A stretch of DNA of 64,000 bases from Shouchella xiaoxiensis (GCF_016907895.1 NZ_JAFBCV010000005.1:186001-250000), one strand, 5' to 3'. Numbered from the stretch's first letter, positions 42,417-51,283 are shown. Numbers and translations: made by a program. Notes: generated by a model from the letters alone, not told the origin.

Positions 42417-43421
42417 TTAAAGATTCATTCCTTTTTTCCGAATTAAATAAAGAAAGAATGGTGCACCTAAACAGGCCAGTAAGATTCCTGCGGGAAACTC
42501 CAATGGATCGAAGGCCGCTCGCGCAACCGTATCGGCTCCAACAACAAGTGCTGCTCCGCCAATCATTGAAAAAGGCAACAAGAAGCGATAATCACTGCCA
42601 ATATACAATCGAATCATATGTGGCACGACTAAGCCAACAAAGCTAAGCAACCCAGCGACACTAACCGCCGCGCCAGCTAGTAAACTCGCAAGTCCTAATA
42701 GGAGAAAGCGAGAGCGCTCGACTGACACGCCCAGTAATTTTGCCGTGTCGTCTCCGAGAAGTAGTAAGTTAATCGGACGAATGGCAAAGATCGTTAATAA
42801 TAAACCAGCGATGGCATAAGGAAGCATAAAGTCAAAATGATACCAACCTCTTCCTTGAAATCCACCTGCAAGCCACGGAAGCAGCGATTGCACTCGGTCG
42901 CTATACAAAATCATAAGACCACTTTGAAGAGCCCCAAAAAGAGCATTTACAGCCACACCGGCCAAAATAAGCTTTAATGGTGAGGCTCCGTTTTCCCATG
43001 AGAGCACATAAATCACAATCGCTGCGACAATTGCGCCCGCAAAAGCAAAGGCAGGCGTTAAGTAGCCGAATTGCGGCAGAACTACCATGGCAATCGTTGC
43101 AGCCAACCCAGCTCCTGCCGTCACGCCGATAATACTTGGATCAGCAAGGGGGTTTTTCATCACTCCTTGTAAAATGGCACCTGATGCGGCCAAACAGGCT
43201 CCGGCAAGTGCTGCCACCAAAATGCGCGGGAGCCGGACATTAAACAAAATAAGCGAGTGCGCCTCTTCCCGATTTTGCAGGGCACTAACAACATCCGATG
43301 TTGAAAAGACAATCGCTCCAAACAAAAGCCCACTTACAATTGCCATTAGCAGGAACAGTGGTAAACCAAAACTTAGCCCTTTTCTGCGTCTCGATCGCTG
43401 TTCAATTGTTAATGGCTTCAA
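42417..43421 (-). CDS. FecCD-type ABC permease, first pair
   Basis: A 334-residue permease with about ten spans. It has the same landmarks as the second permease: VRLPRILVAALAGACLAASGAILQGVMKNPLADPSIIGVTAGAG and LVVPHMIRLYIGSDYR. It overlaps the upstream binding-protein gene by ATGA. It probably shares the single downstream ATPase. The substrate is haem or a ferric siderophore; the operon favours haem. Confidence 0.86.
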   Translation of the reverse strand: MKPLTIEQRSRRRKGLSFGLPLFLLMAIVSGLLFGAIVFSTSDVVSALQNREEAHSLILFNVRLPRILVAALAGACLAASGAILQGVMKNPLADPSIIGVTAGAGLAATIAMVVLPQFGYLTPAFAFAGAIVAAIVIYVLSWENGASPLKLILAGVAVNALFGALQSGLMILYSDRVQSLLPWLAGGFQGRGWYHFDFMLPYAIAGLLLTIFAIRPINLLLLGDDTAKLLGVSVERSRFLLLGLASLLAGAAVSVAGLLSFVGLVVPHMIRLYIGSDYRFLLPFSMIGGAALVVGADTVARAAFDPLEFPAGILLACLGAPFFLYLIRKKGMNL

Positions 43422-44371
43422 TTTTGCTGAACGTCTTTCAGCTTTTCATACATATAATCAAGGGCATCAATGATTCGTGTTCCAGGATTCGTGCCGAACA
43501 GATCAGCAGGAAGAATGTGCATTCGACCTTCTTGTACTGCAGGAAGCTGCGACCAACCCGCATGTTGATTCATTTCTTGTTCAAAGCTGTCTTGCACATT
43601 TGTCGGATCACCATGCGCCATAAACAGGACTACATCTGGGTCTTCTTCAATTACTCGTTCTGGCGACAACGCCGCATACTGGGGATATTCTTGTAGTTGC
43701 TCAAACGTGGCCGCTGTATTGACGCCACCTGCCCCGTCAAGAACACTCCCCGCCAATGATTGCGGTAAGGCGATTAAATTCGATCCTGGTGCGCCATAAA
43801 CGAGCAGCGCGGATGTTTCGCTATGTAATGCCTCTTCTTGCAGCTGCTCTTCTTTTTTTGTAATTGAATCGATTAGCTCTTCCGCTTCTGCCGATTTCTG
43901 AACAACCTCGCCAATAAGCTCGATTTGATTTTTAATCTCATCAACGGAATTCGCACTTGTTAAAATGACTTTCGCGCCAGAACTTTCAAGCGTTTGCACG
44001 TCTTTCAGATTCATCGGATAATTAGCAAAAATAACGTCTGGCTTCGCAAGCATTAAACGTTCACTATCTGCCTCATGATAAGAGCCTACCTGAACAGCTT
44101 CTTCTGCCGCTGATACAATCGAGGCTTGATGGCCCGTTGGTCTTCCTGCAACCTCCTCTCCTAATGCATAAACAATGTCTAGTTCACCATTTCCTAGCAC
44201 AGCAATTCGTTCTGGGACGTCTGCGAACGTTACGTCACGGTCAGCAAAGTCTGTAACAGTGTACGCTGCTGATTCACTCGTTGAGTTAACTGGCTTTTCC
44301 TGCGCAGTTGTTTGACAACCTGCAAGCATGATGACAAGACATACAGCGCCGAAAAAGGTGGATTTATTCAT
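43418..44371 (-). CDS. haem/iron-binding lipoprotein, first pair
   Basis: A 317-residue binding protein. The lipobox is LAGC (Cys19). The two-lobe helical-backbone fold is seen in VPERIAVLGNGELDIVYALG and KPDVIFANYPMN, and His in FMAHGDP matches the position used for haem in IsdE/HtsA-type proteins. It is the first gene of the operon and lies directly behind Fur-controlled promoter elements. The ATG at 44371 is preferred over 44377 for spacing from TAGGGGT. Confidence 0.85.
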   Translation of the reverse strand: MNKSTFFGAVCLVIMLAGCQTTAQEKPVNSTSESAAYTVTDFADRDVTFADVPERIAVLGNGELDIVYALGEEVAGRPTGHQASIVSAAEEAVQVGSYHEADSERLMLAKPDVIFANYPMNLKDVQTLESSGAKVILTSANSVDEIKNQIELIGEVVQKSAEAEELIDSITKKEEQLQEEALHSETSALLVYGAPGSNLIALPQSLAGSVLDGAGGVNTAATFEQLQEYPQYAALSPERVIEEDPDVVLFMAHGDPTNVQDSFEQEMNQHAGWSQLPAVQEGRMHILPADLFGTNPGTRIIDALDYMYEKLKDVQQN

Positions 44372-44386
44372 TTTCATACCCCTATC

Positions 44387-44444
44387 GATAATGAGAATCA
44401 ATTTCATTTACTTTTATATTATTGATAATGATTATCAATGTCAA
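44387..44444 (-). promoter_or_regulatory. Fur-controlled promoter of the haem operon
   Basis: On minus, TTGACA (44444-44439) and TAATAT (44421-44416) are 17 bases apart. The spacer is exactly the perfect 8-1-8 Fur box TTGATAAT-g-ATTATCAA (44422-44438). A second Fur-like site, GATAATGAGAATCA (44387-44400), lies downstream near the ribosome binding site. Iron-bound Fur would block polymerase directly. Confidence 0.92.
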
Positions 44445-44477
44445 ACGTTTTTTTAACAGATAGATGAAAAAACAAAT

Positions 44478-44505
44478 AAAGCAGATGACTACGGTCACCT
44501 GCTTT
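44478..44505. terminator. terminator of butanediol dehydrogenase gene
   Basis: AAAGCAG-a-TGAC-tacg-GTCA-c-CTGCTTT, followed on minus by TTTGTTTTTTC. Confidence 0.75.
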
Positions 44506-44515
44506 CACGAATGGT

Positions 44516-45565
44516 TTATTTCGTTAAATCAATTAAAATCTTTGCCTGGCTCTTATCTTCAAGCAATAGCTCTAACCCTTTCTCAACAACATCATCGAGC
44601 TTAATTTTTTTCGTGATCACTTTCTTTACATCAAGGCTACCAGATGCAATCGAAGCAATAACGTCTGGAAAGATGTGGCGGTATGCGAGTGTTGCCGTAA
44701 TGGAAATTTCTTTCATCAGAACTTGAACCATATCCACCGTTACTGGTTTAGAGAAGGCAGCAATGACCATTAATTGACCTTCTTTTTTCAACGATTGCAA
44801 CGCTGCTTCAAACGTGGGTTGTACGCCGGCTGCTTCATACGCAACGTCTATCCCACGAGGCACAATCTCATAAATCTTCTCCACCGGTTTCTCATCCATG
44901 CTGTTAATTGTATGAGTTGCTCCACACTCGATTGCTTTTGCAAGTCGTTCTTTTGAAACATCAATGGCAATAATTTGCGAAGCTCCTGCCGCTTTTGCTG
45001 CAAGAATAGTGAGAAGACCTATCGGACCAACACCAAAAACAGCAACAGCTTGTCCAATTTTTAGCTGGCTTTCTTTTACTGCTTGTACCGATACAGCAGC
45101 CGGCTCCACAAGCGCACCTTCTTCGAGTGATACCCCTTCCGGCAGTTTATGCAGCATACTTGCTTTAACGGCAGCGTATTCGGCAAAACCTCCATCATCA
45201 TTTAAACCAACAAAACCGACTTGGCTGGATAAATTGTATTTTCCTTCTTTTACGAATGGGTCATCTTCTTTGAAAAGGAGCGGTTCAATCGCCACTTTTT
45301 CGCCCACTTCAAACCCGGTTACGTCGTCGCCAATTTCTGCTATCGTTCCGGCAAATTCATGCCCAAGCGTAAGCGGGACTTCCTTTCCTGTCAGCACATC
45401 TGGACCGTCAAGTGGAATGGATAAGCCATGATGATAGGCGTGTAAATCACTGCCGCAAATTCCCGCGTAACTTACCTTCACTTTCACCATGCCCGCTTCT
45501 ACAGTTGGCTCCTCGACTTCTTCAACACGCACGTCTTTCTCTCCATAAATTCTTGCTGCTTTCAT
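44516..45565 (-). CDS. zinc-dependent alcohol dehydrogenase (2,3-butanediol dehydrogenase type)
   Basis: A 349-residue medium-chain dehydrogenase. Catalytic zinc ligands are Cys37 (AGICGSD) and His69-Glu70 (LGHEF), and the NAD site is VFGVGPIGLL. The structural-zinc cysteines are absent (KYNLSSQVGF), as they are in Bacillus BdhA-type enzymes, which interconvert acetoin and 2,3-butanediol. The C-terminal GYRDIFP-like block reads AYRHIFPDVIA. Substrate is inferred from family resemblance. Single-gene unit. Confidence 0.82.
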   Translation of the reverse strand: MKAARIYGEKDVRVEEVEEPTVEAGMVKVKVSYAGICGSDLHAYHHGLSIPLDGPDVLTGKEVPLTLGHEFAGTIAEIGDDVTGFEVGEKVAIEPLLFKEDDPFVKEGKYNLSSQVGFVGLNDDGGFAEYAAVKASMLHKLPEGVSLEEGALVEPAAVSVQAVKESQLKIGQAVAVFGVGPIGLLTILAAKAAGASQIIAIDVSKERLAKAIECGATHTINSMDEKPVEKIYEIVPRGIDVAYEAAGVQPTFEAALQSLKKEGQLMVIAAFSKPVTVDMVQVLMKEISITATLAYRHIFPDVIASIASGSLDVKKVITKKIKLDDVVEKGLELLLEDKSQAKILIDLTK

Positions 45566-45750
45566 CTTCCCACTCCATCTCTTTCAGTTTTAAAAAACCT
45601 ATAAAGTAGTATCTGCTTTACCCTATAAGCTATTCAACCAAACGTAACTGTCTTTTTTAAAAAAACAGTTTAAAATCCCGCCATTGCGGAAATGTAAAGA
45701 GAGGTTCATACTTACTTGGAACAATTAGAAAATAGAAAGAAGGCATCATC

Positions 45751-46059
45751 ATGAAATTAGCACAAATTACGATTATCGCGCTTGTCCTATTTATTAGTGG
45801 CTGTTCAAGCAATCAAAACAGCTTCGAAGAACAAAGAGACGAATGGCCTGAACTTGCGGTCGTTGAAGCTGAAATCGGCTCCGACTGGGACAATGTCTCT
45901 GTTGAAAACGATCAAGGCAATAGTCGTGTTCTTCTGTATGAGACAGATGGAGACGTTATGTACAAATCCGTTTATGTCTTAAGTGAACAACGACTAAAAA
46001 TCATCCACACGCACGAAGGCGATGAAGGATTGGTTTTTGATAACGTCATTGACGAATAA
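45751..46059 (+). CDS. small lipoprotein
   Basis: A 102-residue exported lipoprotein with the lipobox ISGC (Cys18). The mature part is acidic, beta-rich and reminiscent of small anti-parallel-sheet lipoproteins of Bacillus, but I recognise no family. A GAAAGAAGG site precedes the ATG. A terminator follows directly. Confidence 0.65.
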   Translation: MKLAQITIIALVLFISGCSSNQNSFEEQRDEWPELAVVEAEIGSDWDNVSVENDQGNSRVLLYETDGDVMYKSVYVLSEQRLKIIHTHEGDEGLVFDNVIDE

Positions 46060-46063
46060 AAAC

Positions 46064-46088
46064 AAGCGCACAGGCTATGGTGCGCTTT
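46064..46088. terminator. bidirectional intrinsic terminator
   Basis: AAGCGCAC with GTGCGCTT around a 9-base loop, between convergent genes. Confidence 0.75.
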
Positions 46089-46096
46089 ATCTATCT

Positions 46097-46444
46097 TTAC
46101 GCTGTATGATCATGTGCAATGACTTCGTCAAAGGTACCCGTAAAGGTAAGCCATCTAATACAAATTCCATCGGCAATAACGGTATCACATGTCGCAAATG
46201 CCGCCTCATCAGATGCGCTCGACCAGCGAGCGTGACTATACCAACTAAACGACTCAACCTCATCAGTAGGTCTACACAAGTACAAATCAACAGTTTCATG
46301 TTCTTCTTTTAAATCATTCAGCAGAACGGCAATAAGTTTTTTTGCACCTTCATGATCAAGCTCATCCGTAATATGTTTCACTTGTATGCCTGAACTTGAT
46401 TGAGCTGTATCTTTTTTCACTTCAGCAAATTGATTTCCGCTCAT
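46097..46444 (-). CDS. hypothetical cytoplasmic protein
   Basis: A 115-residue protein with no signal peptide. The central SFSWYSHARWSSASDEAAF and the C-terminal TFDEVIAHDHTA segments are distinctive, but no family is recognised. The ATG at 46444 lies 9 bases after GAGAGG; the ATG nine bases further up would overlap that site. A 12-bp hairpin lies about 35 bases before the start, in its presumed leader. Confidence 0.55.
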   Translation of the reverse strand: MSGNQFAEVKKDTAQSSSGIQVKHITDELDHEGAKKLIAVLLNDLKEEHETVDLYLCRPTDEVESFSWYSHARWSSASDEAAFATCDTVIADGICIRWLTFTGTFDEVIAHDHTA

Positions 46445-46967
46445 AAACCCCATCCTCTCAGGTGTCAGACTTAATAAGTGAACCGTGTCTTGGGGGAAGA
46501 CACGGTTCTATAAATATAGGGAAAAGGGCAATGCACAAATCAATTCGTTTGATTTGTCTTTCTTGTATAACCGATTTGCATAGTTATAAACCTGCTTTTT
46601 ACAGTTAATGTGCAATAGCTTGTCCATGTTCGTGCAAAACAACCATCCAATACAAATAAGAAGGATGATCGACATAGGAAAACTTCATTTCAGCCTAACC
46701 CCTTTCGCTAACCATTTGAAAGAGATGATTCATCCAGCACTCTCAAAACTGCGACCATCGATGCTCACTTTCAAGCCTTCTACTGCAGACACTTCCGCCT
46801 TAGCACAACCTTGCACCTCGGGAAAGACTATCGCAAACCCGTGTCTTTTGCTTCATTTTGACGATAGCGTTACGTACGTCCATTCAACTTGCATACTCTT
46901 GCATAAACTAGTTTGTATAGCTATTCATTATCTATAAATGTTCATATTGTAAAGTGAGGAGAATTCA
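46445..46967. other. intergenic region with two hairpins
   Basis: A 12-bp perfect hairpin, GAACCGTGTCTT-ggggg-AAGACACGGTTC (46480-46508), and a 9-bp hairpin, ACAAATCAA-ttcgt-TTGATTTGT (46535-46557), lie upstream of the minus-strand gene. CATAAACTA at 46902-46910 matches a SigK-type -10 before the oxidoreductase gene but has no well-spaced -35. No gene seen. Confidence 0.45.
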
Positions 46968-47915
46968 ATGAAAGTCGGAGTTATTGGTGCTGGAAAAATG
47001 GGGGAAAACCATGTTCGCACTTATTTATCATTAACACAAGAATGCCAATTTATTGGATTATTCGATGTCAACCAAGTCCGCAGTAACGAAATAGCGGACA
47101 AGTATCATGTAAAAGCCTTTCCAACTATTGATACCTTGCTTAAGGAAGTAGATGCCATCAGTATTACCGTGCCAACCGCCTTCCATTACGAAATTGGTCT
47201 TGCTTGCATAAAGCATAGAGTCCATATTTTGATGGAAAAACCAATTGCTTCAACCCTTGCACAAGCACAGCAACTAAAGCTGCAGGCTGAAAAAGAAAAT
47301 CTATGTTTTCAAGTTGGACATATTGAACTGTTTAATCCGCTAGTGAAAGCGTTGCAAGAAGCCATAAAAGATGAGGAAGTCATTGCGATTGAAACGCATC
47401 GGATGTCTTCATTTAGCGCACGGATCGAAGGGGTCGATGTGGTGCAAGACTTAATGCTGCACGACCTTTATATTTTAAACACGCTTCTTGCGAACGACAG
47501 CATTCAAGAAGTCCAGACAGTCGGTCACCTAGCAAAAGGGATGCCGACACATGCGGTCGCAATTGCTAAATCAACCAAAGGAATTGCTCTTCAACTGACC
47601 GCTAGTTATCAATCAAACAAAAATGTGCGATCGATTCATTTGTTGACGCAGCGCGCCTACATGGTAGCAAACTTATTAACGAACGAACTTGCTATTACAC
47701 GATCGACCGAACCATTTGGGAGCTTTTCCCGTTCAACGACGGAAATCATTCAAGCACCGTCCTTTCACCAGCCACTAGCACTAGAACTACGGGCTTTTCT
47801 ATCATGCATTAAAGCACAGAGCAGACCTTTTGTAACAGCAGCGGATGGCATTCAAGCCCTCGCTCTTGCCACAAACATTAGTGAGTCTATTCAATTAGCT
47901 AATAAAAACGCTTAA
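46968..47915 (+). CDS. Gfo/Idh/MocA oxidoreductase, probable UDP-sugar 3-dehydrogenase (WbpB role)
   Basis: A 315-residue NAD(P)-dependent oxidoreductase. The Rossmann motif is VGVIGAGKMGENHVR, the family lysine lies in MEKPIAST, and a substrate-side His lies in the MLHDLYIL helix. Its opening resembles UDP-N-acetylglucosamine(uronate) 3-dehydrogenases. With the nearby 6-dehydrogenase, aminotransferase, hexapeptide acetyltransferase and 2-epimerase it completes a WbpA-B-E-D-I set, so it probably oxidises C3 of UDP-GlcNAcA. GTGAGGAG precedes the ATG. Confidence 0.8.
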   Translation: MKVGVIGAGKMGENHVRTYLSLTQECQFIGLFDVNQVRSNEIADKYHVKAFPTIDTLLKEVDAISITVPTAFHYEIGLACIKHRVHILMEKPIASTLAQAQQLKLQAEKENLCFQVGHIELFNPLVKALQEAIKDEEVIAIETHRMSSFSARIEGVDVVQDLMLHDLYILNTLLANDSIQEVQTVGHLAKGMPTHAVAIAKSTKGIALQLTASYQSNKNVRSIHLLTQRAYMVANLLTNELAITRSTEPFGSFSRSTTEIIQAPSFHQPLALELRAFLSCIKAQSRPFVTAADGIQALALATNISESIQLANKNA

Positions 47916-47964
47916 AAAAAGATGTCCCAGTTGCCGTTTGCGCATCTGAAGGGCATCTTTTTTT
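47914..47964 (+). terminator. intrinsic terminator
   Basis: AAAAAAGATGTCC pairs with GGGCATCTTTTTT around a long loop, right after the oxidoreductase stop. Confidence 0.75.
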
Positions 47965-48107
47965 GTAAAAGTTTTATTAGATATTGCTTGATAACATAAG
48001 ACGAGCCATTGACTTTCTTTTCCGCTGATGAAGTATAATCCCGCCGCTCAACCTCTCCTACAATTTAAAGCTACTCTTCTTTCTATTCTAGAAAAACAGA
48101 AGCTAAA

Positions 48108-48147
48108 CACTAAAAAAAGAAGCACATATTTGGGCTTCTTTTTAGTG
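48108..48147 (-). terminator. intrinsic terminator of Sm-like gene pair
   Basis: CACTAAAAAAAGAAGC and GCTTCTTTTTAGTG form the stem; on minus it follows the gene at 48154. Confidence 0.75.
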
Positions 48148-48153
48148 CGAAAT

Positions 48154-48363
48154 TTATATGGTTTGCGGGAACCTCACGTAGTTGATCGCATCAATCGATA
48201 TAAACTGGCTTGTGCCGGATTCATAGCCATCGGTTATAGTAACCTCAAGTAACTCTGGTGTGACTCGCACGACTAAACCTTCAATTAAGTTTGTATCTGT
48301 TGCAACTTCTACACGTGCACCAAGTCGGTCTGAAAGCTCTTGGTAAAAAAGACGCTTGAACAA
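48154..48363 (-). CDS. small Sm-like (DUF2642-type) protein
   Basis: A 69-residue beta-rich protein. The core LGARVEVATDT...GLVVRVTPELLEVTI...FISIDAINYVRF has the five-strand pattern of small Sm-like Bacillus proteins of the YuzF/DUF2642 kind. It is a paralogue of the protein encoded 38 bp upstream. The start is TTG at 48363 behind AGGAGG. Such proteins are often encoded near spore-surface genes; a structural role for the polysaccharide locus is only inference. Confidence 0.6.
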   Translation of the reverse strand: MFKRLFYQELSDRLGARVEVATDTNLIEGLVVRVTPELLEVTITDGYESGTSQFISIDAINYVRFPQTI

Positions 48364-48401
48364 AACGATTTCCTCCTTTGCCTCTATTTTCTGTTAGTCT
48401 C

Positions 48402-48659
48402 TTAAAATGATTGAATCGTTTCGATTTTATCAATTCGCACAAAGACTTGTGTCTCGGTTTCATCAATTAGTACGATATAGTCTTTTTTCGTTGAAAGCAG
48501 TGTGCCTGAAACAAATCCAAATGGCGTTGACACTTCAATTTGCTCTCCAACCAAGCTTTTTAATAGGCCTCTTTTTGTAGCAGGAAAGCGCCAAAGTACT
48601 GGAAATAGCAAAAACAGAAAAAATGATTTTATCGCATACAAAAAACGTTTAATCAACAT
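48402..48659 (-). CDS. Sm-like protein with N-terminal membrane segment
   Basis: An 85-residue protein. A hydrophobic segment (about 9-24, YAIKSFFLFLLFPVLW) is followed by an Sm-like core, LVGEQIEVSTPFGFVSGTLLS...YIVLIDE...VFVRIDKIETI, closely parallel to its downstream neighbour. GGGAGGGATAAA precedes the ATG. The pair lies inside the surface-polysaccharide region and is probably co-transcribed. Function unknown. Confidence 0.65.
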   Translation of the reverse strand: MLIKRFLYAIKSFFLFLLFPVLWRFPATKRGLLKSLVGEQIEVSTPFGFVSGTLLSTKKDYIVLIDETETQVFVRIDKIETIQSF

Positions 48660-48835
48660 TTTATCCCTCCCTTTGTATCTCCTTTAGTAAATGCATGCAA
48701 ATTCAAATTGCTTGTTAGATTGCCCTGTAGCCTCGCGAATTCCATCCGTGTCCTGTCTCGCTAATCTAAGCCTTCTTGAATGATCAACCGCCACATATCT
48801 TATTTAAAACTCTATTTATAAGGAGGTTTCTAAAC

Positions 48836-50083
48836 ATGAAGGACATCGTCGCTATCATCATTGTCCATGAGAGCCGTGATTCGATTTGGCACACGCTTGC
48901 CTCGCTTAAACAACTGGAGAAACATCTTCAAATGATAGCGATTGTTCATCCCCCTGAATACCACTTGCCAAGACATCATTCAAACTGCATTTCCTACCCC
49001 GTTAAGGGTGATGACATTGGTATGACGTTAAATGATCTCCTGCGTCATTTAAACGCTTCTTACGTTCTTCTGCTTCGTTCTGGCGCATCCTTGTCCACAA
49101 CGGTTGATATTTCTTCAACCATAAATCAAACAAGCGGCGCAGTTGGGAATCAATATGCATTGTTCATTCCTAAAGCTACTTATGTGCGCTATCCTTTTCC
49201 TGACCAAGACCTGCTTCCCTTTCCAGAAGCCTTGTTGCCTTTCTGGTTTTCTTTGCTGCCTCGTGACAAAAAGGTATGCCTCGCACAAAATGAGCAATGG
49301 GCTCGTCTAGCAAATCATTCCAAACAAACAAGCGTGCGACAAAAACAAGAATGGACCAATAACTATGCGTTGACCTCAGAGACCAGTTCTGAACTCTCAA
49401 TAACGGTACTTATTGCAAACTACAATCAGCATCCTTATTTAGACAACGCGATTGCATCATGCCTTATTGGACCTTCCATCCCTGAACAAATTCTTGTGGT
49501 CGACGATGGCTCTACCGATGACTCTGTATTTAAATTAAATCGATGGAACGTAGACAAGATCCATATTCTTTTTAATCCCCATAATGAAGGCAAAGCCCGT
49601 GCGCTAAACCGCTTGCTCCCCTTTGTCAAAAGTGACTACATTATTGAACTCGATGCCGATGACTGGCTTGACCCAGATGCATTTTCCATCTTGGCTAATG
49701 AATTGGTTGATATGCCTATGGAATCACCACTTCTCTACGGAAATTTCCGCAGATGGAAAGCCGAAAACCTCAATCAAGTGCGTTATAAAGGAATCACAAA
49801 AGGTAGACAAATCCAAACAAAGCAGGATTTGCTCGGCTATCGTTTTCCGCTTGGACCACGCATTTATCGGACCTCCGCCCTGAAAGAAGTAGGCGGCTTC
49901 CCAATTTCCTCCTACGAGGAAGGACGTCTATACGAAGATGTGGCTGTTCTTGATCGACTCCTTGAAGTGGGTCCACTTCTCTACAAAGACTTTACGATTT
50001 ATAATGTGCGTGACCACATGGAAAGCATTACGCAAAAAAACCACTCCAAATGGAATGGTTTTCTTGATCAACTAGACCCTTAA
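48836..50083 (+). CDS. GT2 glycosyltransferase with long N-terminal extension
   Basis: A 415-residue protein. Residues of about 190-350 form a GT-A domain: LSITVLIANYNQHPYLDNAI, VVDDGSTDDS and the metal-binding ELDADDWLDPD (DXD). The preceding 185 residues also look like a degenerate glycosyltransferase-type alpha/beta domain without a DXD motif. It would add a sugar to a lipid-linked or surface glycan. AAGGAGG lies before the ATG at 48836. CATATCTTA at 48794 fits a SigK-type -10, weakly hinting at late sporulation expression. Confidence 0.82.
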   Translation: MKDIVAIIIVHESRDSIWHTLASLKQLEKHLQMIAIVHPPEYHLPRHHSNCISYPVKGDDIGMTLNDLLRHLNASYVLLLRSGASLSTTVDISSTINQTSGAVGNQYALFIPKATYVRYPFPDQDLLPFPEALLPFWFSLLPRDKKVCLAQNEQWARLANHSKQTSVRQKQEWTNNYALTSETSSELSITVLIANYNQHPYLDNAIASCLIGPSIPEQILVVDDGSTDDSVFKLNRWNVDKIHILFNPHNEGKARALNRLLPFVKSDYIIELDADDWLDPDAFSILANELVDMPMESPLLYGNFRRWKAENLNQVRYKGITKGRQIQTKQDLLGYRFPLGPRIYRTSALKEVGGFPISSYEEGRLYEDVAVLDRLLEVGPLLYKDFTIYNVRDHMESITQKNHSKWNGFLDQLDP

Positions 50084-50112
50084 AGTTCAGGTTAAATGGC
50101 TTTTAGGGTCTA
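50073..50112 (+). terminator. possible terminator of GT2 gene
   Basis: TAGACCCT with AGGGTCTA and an inner AAG/CTT form a hairpin over the stop codon, but no good T-run follows. Confidence 0.4.
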
Positions 50113-50158
50113 CTTCAACTTAGTTCCTTTCGCCTTTACATTTTTTGAACGCGAACGC

Positions 50159-51283
50159 TTAACCCTTCTTTATAAACTGATTAACACATTCAATAATCGT
50201 ATATTGCGCATCGATTGATAGCTCGGGCGAAATTGGCAAGGCTAAGATGCGGTTCGCTGCCTGTTCCGCCACTGGAAAGTCTCCTTTTTTATAGCCAAGT
50301 CCTGCAAATACCTTCTGTAAGTGAAGCGGCACAGGATAATAAACAGCTGACGCAATTCCTTCTTGTTTTAAATAGTCGGCTAGCTGGTCCCGTTCGTCGA
50401 GCTCAATACAATATTGATGAAACGTATGCGCTCGCGAGTTTGGAACAATCGGTTTTTTAATTGAATCAACTAATCCTTCAGAATACCGCTTGGCGATTTC
50501 CTTTCGTTTATGCAAAAACAAATCAAGAAACGTTAGTTTAACAAGTAAAACGGCTGCTTGAATCTCATCAAGACGGCTGTTTTGACCAATCGACTCATGC
50601 ATATATTTACTCGTGCTTCCGTGGTTTCGCAGTTGCGTGACTTTATGACTCAATGATTCTTGATTGGTTACAATTATCCCTGCATCACCAAATGCACCAA
50701 GGCTTTTGGAAGGAAAAAAGGAAAAACAGCCGATATCTCCTAGTGCACCAACGCGCTCCCCTTTAAATTCGGTACCAATTGCTTGGCAGGCATCCTCAAT
50801 CACATAGAGATGATGCTTTTTCGCTATTTCTTGAATCGCATCCATATTTGCTGCCTGCCCAAATAGATGGACCACAATAATTGCTTTTGTTTTATCGGTT
50901 ATTTTTGACTCTATCTCTTTAGGGTCGAGATTATACGTATCGCTTTCAATGTCTGCAAAAACCGGGGTAGCCCCTGTTTGGGCAATCACTTCACCAGTCG
51001 CAAAGAAAGTGAACGGGGTTGTCACTACTTCATCACCAGCGCCGATTCCAAGCGATTTTAACGCGATATAAAGCGCATCCGTCCCATTTGCAACACCACT
51101 GGCAAATCCTGCATCCACATAGTCTGCCAAGCGCAGTTCGAACAGCTGGCCTTTTTTACCTAATATATAATGGCCACTTTCAAGCACCTCCATGATCTCT
51201 TTGAGGAGCATAGGTTTAAGCAGAGAGAACTCGCTTTGCAAATCGACCATTGGAATCGGCGTCCGTTTTTCCTGCCCACTCAT
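50159..51283 (-). CDS. DegT/DnrJ/EryC1 sugar aminotransferase (WbpE role)
   Basis: A 374-residue PLP enzyme of fold type I. Residues ANGTDAL bind the cofactor phosphate, EDACQAIG supplies the pyridine-contact Asp, and the Schiff-base Lys193 lies in FPSKSLGAFGD. It transfers an amino group to a keto nucleotide-sugar. Beside a UDP-GlcNAc 6-dehydrogenase, its best role is amination of the 3-keto product, like WbpE. It overlaps the dehydrogenase gene by 4 bases. Confidence 0.87.
   Translation of the reverse strand: MSGQEKRTPIPMVDLQSEFSLLKPMLLKEIMEVLESGHYILGKKGQLFELRLADYVDAGFASGVANGTDALYIALKSLGIGAGDEVVTTPFTFFATGEVIAQTGATPVFADIESDTYNLDPKEIESKITDKTKAIIVVHLFGQAANMDAIQEIAKKHHLYVIEDACQAIGTEFKGERVGALGDIGCFSFFPSKSLGAFGDAGIIVTNQESLSHKVTQLRNHGSTSKYMHESIGQNSRLDEIQAAVLLVKLTFLDLFLHKRKEIAKRYSEGLVDSIKKPIVPNSRAHTFHQYCIELDERDQLADYLKQEGIASAVYYPVPLHLQKVFAGLGYKKGDFPVAEQAANRILALPISPELSIDAQYTIIECVNQFIKKG

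Noticed and set aside
44516-45565. Missing structural-zinc cysteines in the alcohol dehydrogenase as an anomaly
   Set aside because: As I recall the family, Bacillus BdhA-type enzymes also lack them, so it is not unusual.
46608-46937. 109-codon plus-strand frame upstream of the oxidoreductase
   Set aside because: No ribosome binding site and no protein-like pattern.
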